A stretch of DNA of 5,313 nucleotides, from the NCBI GenBank assembly GCA_012521935.1, contig JAAYLJ010000226.1, positions 1 to 5,313 of the forward strand, written 5' to 3'. A program made the position numbers and the translations under genes. This document shows, in pieces, positions 1-5,313 of the stretch. Position 1 is the first letter of the stretch; the number at the start of each line of letters is the position of its first letter. The DNA comes from Campylobacteraceae bacterium. GTDB lineage: Bacteria; Campylobacterota; Campylobacteria; Campylobacterales; Campylobacteraceae. The notes beneath the pieces are model-generated. The model saw only the letters and a program-made list of their open reading frames with translations, had not been told where the DNA came from and did no database searches.

Positions 1-2700
1 GTACTACTATCTCATTTAAGTGTAAATGTTTTTGATGGAAAAACCATTATCCAATCTTGGGTTTGGATAAAAAGCATTGGTCTTACTTTCTCTTTTAGAC
101 TAGATGGACTTGGAATGATATTTTCCTACATAATAGTAGGTATTGGTTTTTTAATCATAGTCTATGCAAGATACTACTTAAGTGCACAAGACTCAATGGG
201 TCGTTTTTACTCATATATACTTCTTTTTATGGGATCTATGGTAGGAATTGTTCTATCAGAAAACATACTTCAATTAGTTGTTTTTTGGGAGTTAACCTCT
301 CTTAGTTCATTTTTATTAATTAGCTTTTGGCAATATAAAAAAGAAGGAAGAGATGGAGCTACTATTGCCTTAGTTGTAACTGGGGCTGGCGGGTTAACTT
401 TAATGGCAGGAATGCTTCTTCTTGGGCACATTGCAGGATCATATGAGCTTAGCGTCATATTAAATAGTAGGGATATTATTATAAATCATCACCTTTTTAC
501 ACCTACAATTATTTTGATTCTTTTAGGAGTCATGACTAAATCAGCCCAATTTCCTTTTCATTTTTGGCTACCTCATGCAATGGCTGCGCCAACGCCAGTT
601 TCAGCATATCTTCACTCTGCCACTATGGTAAAAGCAGGAGTTTTTTTACTAGCTAGGCTTTTTCCAGTTTTAAGTGCAACTCCTCAGTGGAACTCCATTG
701 TAATTAGTGCTGGACTTGCTACTCTTTTAATTGGAGCTTTCATTGCATTTTTTAAAGATGATTTAAAAGCACTTTTAGCCTACTCAACCGTTAGTCATTT
801 AGGTTTAGTAACCTTTCTTTTTGGGCTCTCAAGTCCACTTGCAGCAGTTGGAGCTATATTTCATATTATGAATCACGCTGCTTTTAAAGCTTCTTCATTT
901 ATGGTTGCAGGTATAGTGGATCATGAAGCTGGAACTAGGAGTTTGAAAAAACTTGGAGGCTTGGTTAAACTCATGCCTCATACTGCTACTTTAGCCATGG
1001 TTGCAGCTGCTTCTATGGCTGGTGTTCCACTATTTAATGGTTTTTTGAGTAAGGAAATGTTTTTAGAAAGATCACTAATAGATGGCTCTTACTACACGGT
1101 TTTAATTCCTATTTTAGCGACAATTGCAGCTACTTTTTCAGTAGCTTACTCATTTAGATTTGTTAAAGATACATTTTTTGGACCAAAAAGCGAAGAGTTA
1201 CCTAAAAGTCCAAAAGAGCCACCAAAACTTATGAGAATACCGATAGATTTTTTAATTTCAATATGTTTTTTAGTTGGGATTATCCCTACAATTGTCATTG
1301 GGCCAACACTTTTTGTATCAGTTCTTGGAATTTTACAAACCACACCTCCTGAGTATAGTTTAAAAATTTGGCATGGGTTTAATCTGCCACTACTTATGAG
1401 TGCCATCGCTTTAATTGGCGGGGTTTTAATATATATGAAAAAAGAGTATGTAGATATTATTTACGAAAAGTATTTCATAAATTTAGACGCTAGAAATCCT
1501 TACAATCTCATGGTTGAGGGGATGTTTAATTTTGCAAAAAAACTTCACTCTTTTATGCATCAAGGATTGCTTCATCCTTCAATTTATGCTCTTATTTTCA
1601 TAAGTTTGATTTTGGGAGTTTGCGGATTTACTTATGGTGAAGGAGCTTTGTTTGGAGATAGAGAGTTTTTACCAATTGATGCAATAAGTGTTGTAGTGAC
1701 TATGGTTTTAATCATTGGCGTGGGAAGCATTATACTTTTACACCACCAAAGATTGCTTGCTTTGATTATAGTTGGAATTGTTGGGTTAGTTGTTGTTTTG
1801 GCTTTTGTAAAGCTATCTGCACCAGATTTAGCCCTAACTCAATTAAGCGTTGAAATGGTAACCATAGTTTTAATGCTTTCAGCTCTTTACTATCTACCTG
1901 CTTTTACAAGAAGAGAATCCTCCTCATTTAAACTTAAAGCTGATGCCATCATCTCTATTTTAGCTGGAGTTGGAGTGGCTATTTTAGCTCTTAGTGTATA
2001 TACAAGAGAGTACACAACTATTGCAAAATATTTTATAGAAAACTCAGTTAGTGGTGGCGGGGGAACAAATATTGTAAATGTTATATTAGTTGATTTTAGA
2101 GGATTTGATACTTTAGGAGAGATAACTGTTTTAGGCCTTGCAGGCATTGCCATTTTTGCAATGTTAAAAGATTTAAAACTCTACTCTAGGCCAGTAGATC
2201 CTAGAGGGTTTCCATGGACGACTGAAAAGCATCCGCCTATTATGCAAATTATCATGAGAGCACTTCTTCCTATGATGCTTTTAGTGGCTGTTTATATATT
2301 TTTAAGAGGACACAATCTTCCTGGCGGCGGATTTATAGCAGGACTTGTAGCTTCTGTTGCACTGATAGTTCAATATCTCTCAAATGGACTCTCATGGGCA
2401 AGAGAGAGATTAACTGTTGATAAACACTTTTTAGTGGGATCTGGCATATTGATTGCTGGATTAACAGGTGTAGTTTCAATGATAATAGGCTTTCCTTTCT
2501 TAACTTCAGTCTTTGCCACTTTAAATCTGCCAATAGTTGGTGAATTTGAGATAGCAAGTGCAGTTGCTTTTGATTTAGGAGTATTTTTAGTTGTAGTAGG
2601 AGCTACTGTAATGATTTTAGTTGAACTAAGTAAATTAACTCTAAACTCCCATAAACTAGATAAAGATGAGTGTTGTGAGGAGGATATATGGAGCTGTTAA
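1..2700 (+). CDS. mrpA: Mrp antiporter subunit A, fused A/B form (5' end cut by window)
   Basis: Largest subunit of the Mrp Na+/H+ antiporter, an inner-membrane protein. 899 codons are visible; numbering here starts at base 1. The frame is open from base 1 and its first 38 codons already match the family (ending FRLDGLG), so the ATG at 115 is internal. Residues about 1-420 are a NuoL-like proton-translocating domain: FWELTSL with E97, TKSAQFPFHFWLP with K180 and H187, MVKAG with K211, DDLKALLAYS with K256, NHAAFK with K296, FLSKEMF with K351. E97, K180, H187 and K256 keep the spacing of E140, H230 and K299 (and the K223 site) of B. pseudofirmus MrpA with a constant offset of 43, so about 43 residues are probably missing. 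Residues about 553-728 are the MbhD/MbhE-like part, and about 742-883 are a complete MrpB domain. The gene overlaps mrpC by 13 bp. It could also be called mnhA or phaAB. The family call is very secure; only the true start is unseen. Confidence 0.96.
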   Translation, partial: VLLSHLSVNVFDGKTIIQSWVWIKSIGLTFSFRLDGLGMIFSYIIVGIGFLIIVYARYYLSAQDSMGRFYSYILLFMGSMVGIVLSENILQLVVFWELTSLSSFLLISFWQYKKEGRDGATIALVVTGAGGLTLMAGMLLLGHIAGSYELSVILNSRDIIINHHLFTPTIILILLGVMTKSAQFPFHFWLPHAMAAPTPVSAYLHSATMVKAGVFLLARLFPVLSATPQWNSIVISAGLATLLIGAFIAFFKDDLKALLAYSTVSHLGLVTFLFGLSSPLAAVGAIFHIMNHAAFKASSFMVAGIVDHEAGTRSLKKLGGLVKLMPHTATLAMVAAASMAGVPLFNGFLSKEMFLERSLIDGSYYTVLIPILATIAATFSVAYSFRFVKDTFFGPKSEELPKSPKEPPKLMRIPIDFLISICFLVGIIPTIVIGPTLFVSVLGILQTTPPEYSLKIWHGFNLPLLMSAIALIGGVLIYMKKEYVDIIYEKYFINLDARNPYNLMVEGMFNFAKKLHSFMHQGLLHPSIYALIFISLILGVCGFTYGEGALFGDREFLPIDAISVVVTMVLIIGVGSIILLHHQRLLALIIVGIVGLVVVLAFVKLSAPDLALTQLSVEMVTIVLMLSALYYLPAFTRRESSSFKLKADAIISILAGVGVAILALSVYTREYTTIAKYFIENSVSGGGGTNIVNVILVDFRGFDTLGEITVLGLAGIAIFAMLKDLKLYSRPVDPRGFPWTTEKHPPIMQIIMRALLPMMLLVAVYIFLRGHNLPGGGFIAGLVASVALIVQYLSNGLSWARERLTVDKHFLVGSGILIAGLTGVVSMIIGFPFLTSVFATLNLPIVGEFEIASAVAFDLGVFLVVVGATVMILVELSKLTLNSHKLDKDECCEEDIWSC
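1657..2184 (+). other. MbhD/MbhE-like (DUF4040-type) region within MrpA
   Basis: This segment of the mrpA product follows the NuoL-like domain and corresponds to the MbhD and MbhE subunits of membrane-bound hydrogenases, where they link the antiporter modules. Visible marks are the motif SAPDLALTQLSVE near residues 606-618, then a glycine-rich loop (SGGGGTN), then NVILVDFRGFDTLGE. In the last motif, R700 and E707 (counted from base 1) have the 7-residue spacing of the functionally important R773 and E780 of B. pseudofirmus MrpA. Boundaries are approximate and judged by eye. Confidence 0.8.
2224..2649 (+). other. MrpB (MnhB) domain fused to the C-terminus of MrpA
   Basis: About 140 residues that in Bacillus form the separate MrpB protein are here the in-frame end of MrpA. 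The diagnostic motif is RGHNLPGGGFIAGLV, with P774 and F778 (counted from base 1) at the same 4-residue spacing as MrpB P37 and F41 of B. pseudofirmus. The motif sits at the end of the first of several hydrophobic segments, as in free-standing MrpB. No stop codon or good ribosome-binding site separates it from the upstream part, so it is made as a fusion. This is the known six-gene arrangement of the operon. Confidence 0.92.
2677..2683 (+). promoter_or_regulatory. Ribosome-binding site of mrpC, inside mrpA
   Basis: GAGGAGG is a strong Shine-Dalgarno match lying 4 bases before the mrpC ATG at 2688. It is also the Glu-Glu codon pair near the end of mrpA. The spacing is a little short, but the strength of the match and conservation of the MrpC N-terminus decide this start, which makes a 13 bp overlap with mrpA. 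Confidence 0.85.
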
Positions 2701-3038
2701 TTGCTATAATAATTGGTGTTTTAATTAGTGGTGGTGTTTTTCTAATACTAAAAGTGCGTACTTTCCCAATAGTCATGGGACTTACTCTTATCTCTTATGC
2801 AGTAAATATTTTTCTATTTTCTATGGGAAGAGTAAAAGTAAATCTCCCACCAATCATTACTCAAACCTCAACTGCCTATACTGATCCAATACCTCAAGCA
2901 CTTGTTTTAACTGCCATAGTTATTGGGTTTGGGATGAGTGCTTTTGTGATTGTACTGGCTTTGCGCTCTTTGCATGAACTTGGAAATGATCATGTAGATG
3001 GCAAAGGCATTAAGCAACATTTAGGGGATAAAAAATGA
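2688..3038 (+). CDS. mrpC: Mrp antiporter subunit C (NuoK-like)
   Basis: Small membrane subunit of the Mrp complex, homologous to NuoK of complex I and MnhC. The 116-residue product has three hydrophobic segments (about 3-22, 27-46 and 70-93), as expected of the family. The signature TDPIPQALVLTAIVIGFG lies at about 65-82. Q70, T75 and G82 fall at the same positions as residues reported to affect antiport or complex assembly in B. pseudofirmus MrpC. The last ~22 residues are hydrophilic and charged (from about L95) and probably face the cytoplasm. The start is fixed by the strong GAGGAGG just before it. The gene overlaps mrpA by 13 bp and mrpD by 4 bp (ATGA), so it is very likely translationally coupled to both. 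Confidence 0.96.
   Translation: MELLIAIIIGVLISGGVFLILKVRTFPIVMGLTLISYAVNIFLFSMGRVKVNLPPIITQTSTAYTDPIPQALVLTAIVIGFGMSAFVIVLALRSLHELGNDHVDGKGIKQHLGDKK
3023..3028 (+). promoter_or_regulatory. Ribosome-binding site of mrpD, inside mrpC
   Basis: AGGGGA lies 6 bases before the mrpD ATG at 3035 and within the last codons of mrpC. With the ATGA stop/start overlap it supports this start and coupled translation. Confidence 0.75.
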
Positions 3039-4537
3039 GTCATATATCAATCCTTCCCATAATAATTCCTCTTTTTGGAGCTGTTGCAGTTTTATTTTCT
3101 AAAGTTTTAAATAGACAAACTCAAAGAACTCTTTCAATAACTCTTATATTTATTCTTTTAGCAGTTAATGTTATGAACTTGATAAATACAATAAAATTTG
3201 GCTATTTTGTCTATCAACTTGGCAACTGGCCAGCGCCATTTGGGATAACTCTTGTTTTAGATAACTTGTCTGCTTCAATGGTTTTTCTAACATCTATTTT
3301 AGCTCTTGGTGCTCTTTGGTACTCCATTGCGCGCAATATAGATGGAGCAGGGGAGCATTTTCATGTGCTGTTCCAACTTCAGCTATTTGGGATAAATGGA
3401 GCATTTTTAACAGGGGATGTTTTTAACCTTTTTGTATTTTTTGAAGTTTTACTTCTTGCATCATACGCTTTGATTTTGCATGGAAATGGAAAAGAAAGAA
3501 CAAAATATGGACTTCATTATGTCATTATTAATTTAGTAGGATCGAGTCTATTTTTATTTGGAGTTGGGGCTTTATATGGAGTTTTGGGAACTTTAAATAT
3601 TGCAGACTTAGCACTTGAAGTAAGTAAACTAGCTCCAGAAAACAATGGAGTAGTTGCAGCTGCTGGGCTTTTACTACTTTTAGTTTTTGGATTAAAAGCT
3701 GCAATGTTTCCACTTTATCTTTGGCTACCAGGAGCTTATTCAAAAACATCAGCTCCAGTTGCTGCTCTTTTTGCAATCATGACTAAAGTTGGTATTTATG
3801 CCATTATTAGAATTCATGGCACTATTTTTGGACAAGAAGCAGGAATATTAAGCTACTACCACCTCCCGTGGGTGCTTGGTTTTGGACTACTCACTCTTCT
3901 TTTAGGAACAGTTGGCGTGATGGCTTCAACAAGGCTAAAAGAGCAGGTTGCATATTTGGTTTTAACATCCATTGCTACTTTATTAATTGCTGTTGGAATT
4001 AACAGTGAAGAAGCTTTAAGTGGAGCACTATATTATATGTTTCACTCAACCATAATTGCAGGTGGATTTTTTATTTTTGCAGATACTTTATCTCTTTTAA
4101 GAGAAGAGTTTAAAGATAATATCATTAAAACACCTCTATTTAAAAGCATGATATTAAGCGGGAGTTTATATTTTTTATATGCTATTGCCATTGCTGGAAT
4201 GCCACCTCTTTCAGGATTTTTTGGAAAGTTAATGATTTTATCAGGCGTAATGGAAAAAGGATACGCATGGCTTGTATTTACTATAGTGCTTTTTACTAGC
4301 TTATGTATTATTGTTTCGCTTACAAAAAGTGGTTCGCAGATTTTTTATGATAGCGATAAAAGCACAGCTCCACTTAGAAAAAAAATATCTATGAGAATTT
4401 TTTATCCAAGTTTTTATTTTTTAGCGCTAAGCTTTATTTTAGTTGTTTTAGCAAATCCTATAAGCAGCTTTACGGACACAACTGCCACAATGATTTTTAA
4501 TGTAAAAGAGTATATTCAAGCGGTGGAGGTTTTTTAA
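3035..4537 (+). CDS. mrpD: Mrp antiporter subunit D (NuoM/NuoN-like)
   Basis: Second large antiporter-like subunit, a polytopic inner-membrane protein of 500 residues, the usual length. It belongs to the proton-antiporter family shared with NuoL/M/N. Visible marks: GDVFNLFVFFEVLLLASY, where F136 and E137 coincide in number with the essential pair of B. pseudofirmus MrpD; GLKAAMFPLYLWLPGAY with K221 (matching the TM7 Lys, K219 in Bacillus); MTKVGIYAIIRI with K251; YYMFHST with H337; and GMPPLSGFFGKLM with K398. These are the Glu and Lys residues of the expected proton path, so the subunit looks active. MrpD is distinguished from MrpA by its length, by lacking the MbhD/E extension and by its place after mrpC. 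Its stop abuts the mrpE start with no gap. Confidence 0.96.
   Translation: MSHISILPIIIPLFGAVAVLFSKVLNRQTQRTLSITLIFILLAVNVMNLINTIKFGYFVYQLGNWPAPFGITLVLDNLSASMVFLTSILALGALWYSIARNIDGAGEHFHVLFQLQLFGINGAFLTGDVFNLFVFFEVLLLASYALILHGNGKERTKYGLHYVIINLVGSSLFLFGVGALYGVLGTLNIADLALEVSKLAPENNGVVAAAGLLLLLVFGLKAAMFPLYLWLPGAYSKTSAPVAALFAIMTKVGIYAIIRIHGTIFGQEAGILSYYHLPWVLGFGLLTLLLGTVGVMASTRLKEQVAYLVLTSIATLLIAVGINSEEALSGALYYMFHSTIIAGGFFIFADTLSLLREEFKDNIIKTPLFKSMILSGSLYFLYAIAIAGMPPLSGFFGKLMILSGVMEKGYAWLVFTIVLFTSLCIIVSLTKSGSQIFYDSDKSTAPLRKKISMRIFYPSFYFLALSFILVVLANPISSFTDTTATMIFNVKEYIQAVEVF
4525..4530 (+). promoter_or_regulatory. Ribosome-binding site of mrpE, inside mrpD
   Basis: GGAGGT, 7 bases before the mrpE ATG at 4538, lies in the final codons of mrpD (Val-Glu-Val-Phe-stop). 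It is a near-perfect Shine-Dalgarno and decides the mrpE start. Confidence 0.88.
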
Positions 4538-5038
4538 ATGGAAAATAAAAGATCTAGAAGTTGGTTTTCTCGTCCAGTATTATCACTTATATTGTGGGTT
4601 TCGTGGCTACTTTTAAATAATACTACCGATCCAGGACATATAGTACTTGGAGCAATCTTAGCTATCTTGATACCATGGTTTACCTCTGATTTTTGGCCTG
4701 GAGAGGTGAGAGTTAAAAACTTTAAAGTTTTACTAAAATATAGCTTCATAGTCTTATATGATATTGTTGTTGCAAATATTGTGGTAGCAAAGCAGGTTTT
4801 AGGCCCAAATTCAGCCTTAAAACCAGATTTTTTTGAAGTTCCACTAGATATTACTAACCCAATGGGAATTAGCATTTTAGCTAGTACTATTACCTTAACG
4901 CCAGGTACAGTTTCAGCTGATTTAAGTCCAGATAAAAAAACTTTAAAAGTTCATGCACTGCATCTTGAAGATGTGCAAGCAGAGATTAAATCTATAAAAG
5001 ATAGATATGAAGCACCATTAATGGAGGTTTTTGAATAA
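4538..5038 (+). CDS. mrpE: Mrp antiporter subunit E
   Basis: Small membrane subunit (MnhE/PhaE family), 166 residues, close to the family's usual length of about 160. A short basic N-terminus (KRSRSWFSRP) precedes hydrophobic segments at about 13-26 and 33-48, a DPGHIVLG-type loop typical of MrpE, and a third hydrophobic stretch near 66-85. The conserved stretch with ITLTPGTVSADLS follows; T121 and P122 correspond to T113 and P114 of Bacillus MrpE, where changes disturb the complex. The C-terminal ~40 residues are soluble (LHLEDVQ, then a charged helix) and probably cytoplasmic. The ATG directly follows the mrpD stop and has an excellent ribosome-binding site. The last base of its stop codon is the first base of mrpF. 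Confidence 0.95.
   Translation: MENKRSRSWFSRPVLSLILWVSWLLLNNTTDPGHIVLGAILAILIPWFTSDFWPGEVRVKNFKVLLKYSFIVLYDIVVANIVVAKQVLGPNSALKPDFFEVPLDITNPMGISILASTITLTPGTVSADLSPDKKTLKVHALHLEDVQAEIKSIKDRYEAPLMEVFE
5023..5028 (+). promoter_or_regulatory. Ribosome-binding site of mrpF, inside mrpE
   Basis: GGAGGT, 9 bases before the mrpF ATG at 5038, lies in the final codons of mrpE (Met-Glu-Val-Phe-Glu-stop). It supports the TAATG stop/start junction. Confidence 0.85.
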
Positions 5039-5307
5039 TGTTAAATATAGCACTACCAATAGCATTTATAATGATTTCTATAGCTTTAGTTTTAAACTTA
5101 TATAGGCTAGTTATGGGGCCAAATACTTTAGATAGAGTTTTAGCACTAGATACTTCTTACATTAATGCTGTTGCTCTTTTAATTATTTTTAGTTTTTATC
5201 TTGCTAATCCACTCTATTTTGAAGTAGCACTTTTGATTGCTTTAATGGGGTTTGTAGGTACTGTTGCGCTTAGTAAGTACTTACTTCGTGGAAATATTAT
5301 AGAGTAG
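5038..5307 (+). CDS. mrpF: Mrp antiporter subunit F
   Basis: Small membrane subunit (MnhF/PhaF, MbhB family), 89 residues, the normal size. Three hydrophobic segments lie at about 3-22, 40-57 and 62-82. Between the first two is the family signature RLVMGPNTLDRVLALD, with D32 and R33 at the same numbers as in B. pseudofirmus, where D32 is important for antiport. A further match is FEVALLIALMGFVGTVALSKYL near the C-terminus, given here as positions 61-82 with conserved E62, G71 and G74. The start overlaps the mrpE stop by one base. In Mrp operons mrpG follows directly, and the six bases after this stop fit that. Confidence 0.95.
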   Translation: MLNIALPIAFIMISIALVLNLYRLVMGPNTLDRVLALDTSYINAVALLIIFSFYLANPLYFEVALLIALMGFVGTVALSKYLLRGNIIE

Positions 5308-5311
5308 GGGA
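5306..5311 (+). promoter_or_regulatory. Likely ribosome-binding site of a downstream mrpG
   Basis: AGGGGA starts within the mrpF stop codon TAG and runs to near the window end. The same hexamer precedes mrpD. Since mrpG follows mrpF in known operons, an mrpG start is expected within about ten bases beyond the window. The gene itself is not seen. Confidence 0.55.
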
Positions 5312-5313
5312 AA

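Noticed and set aside
270..458. Minus-strand open frame of 62 codons inside mrpA
   Set aside because: It lies wholly opposite conserved MrpA codons, has no recognisable domain, and is explained as a shadow of the real gene.
2224..2290. Possible internal start for a separate MrpB (Met codons near 2239, 2254 and 2272)
   Set aside because: No purine-rich Shine-Dalgarno precedes these Met codons, unlike every real start in the window, and the frame is continuous with MrpA.
1146..2557. Three further minus-strand open frames opposite mrpA (1146-1406, 1890-2153, 2333-2557)
   Set aside because: All are antisense to well-conserved MrpA/MrpB sequence and show no family motif of their own; the last one's Leu/Gln-rich composition is what complementing this AT-rich code produces.
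3528..3776. Minus-strand open frame opposite mrpD, rich in Leu, Gln and Lys
   Set aside because: Its composition is an antisense artefact of Ala/Leu/Phe codons in MrpD membrane helices.
4534..4875. 113-codon minus-strand open frame covering most of mrpE
   Set aside because: It is longer than the other shadows but lies opposite a clearly conserved MrpE with a strong ribosome-binding site; no motif supports it.
1..5313. Membrane-bound hydrogenase or Mbx-type complex instead of a plain antiporter
   Set aside because: Order A/B-C-D-E-F with the fused MbhD/MbhE-like part is that of Mrp operons; Mbh/Mbx operons have a different order and free-standing MbhD/E. No hydrogenase subunit is visible.
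1..5313. Mobile elements, CRISPR arrays, RNA genes, terminators
   Set aside because: The window is fully occupied by packed coding sequence; I saw no repeat array, inverted terminal repeat, tRNA-like fold or stem followed by a T-run at any gene junction.

Overview
The window is one stretch of a conserved operon, all on the + strand, encoding a multisubunit Mrp-type (Mnh/Pha, CPA3 family) monovalent cation/proton antiporter of the inner membrane. The visible order is mrpA (with mrpB fused to its 3' end), mrpC, mrpD, mrpE, mrpF. A ribosome-binding sequence at the very end of the window probably serves an mrpG just outside it. No gene lies between or opposite these, and there is no non-coding stretch longer than a few bases.

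Layout: bases 1-2700 are mrpA, cut at its 5' end by the window edge. The reading frame is open from base 1, and the ATG at 115 is an internal Met. Then come mrpC (2688-3038), mrpD (3035-4537), mrpE (4538-5038) and mrpF (5038-5307). Every junction overlaps or abuts: 13 bp, 4 bp (ATGA), 0 bp and 1 bp (TAATG). Each Shine-Dalgarno sequence sits inside the last codons of the gene before, so translation is probably coupled through the set. The promoter lies upstream of the window and the terminator downstream.

How the genes work together: MrpA and MrpD are the two large subunits related to complex I antiporter-like subunits NuoL/M/N, and each carries the Glu and Lys residues expected of a proton path. 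The C-terminal part of MrpA (MbhD/MbhE-like) and the small subunits B, C, E and F complete the complex, which is known in other bacteria to exchange internal Na+ (sometimes K+ or Li+) for external H+. Many residues shown by mutation to matter in the Bacillus pseudofirmus complex are recognisable here, several at the same residue number, so the complex looks intact and functional.

Organism: the DNA is AT-rich, with heavy use of TTT, TTA, AAA and ATA codons, and the A/B fusion is the six-gene ('group 2') form typical of Gram-negative bacteria. Together these suggest an AT-rich proteobacterial relative, perhaps a Campylobacterota member such as a Sulfurimonas- or Arcobacter-like species. This assignment is inference only. 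I see no undescribed system here; it is an ordinary, well-conserved transporter operon with a few small points worth checking.
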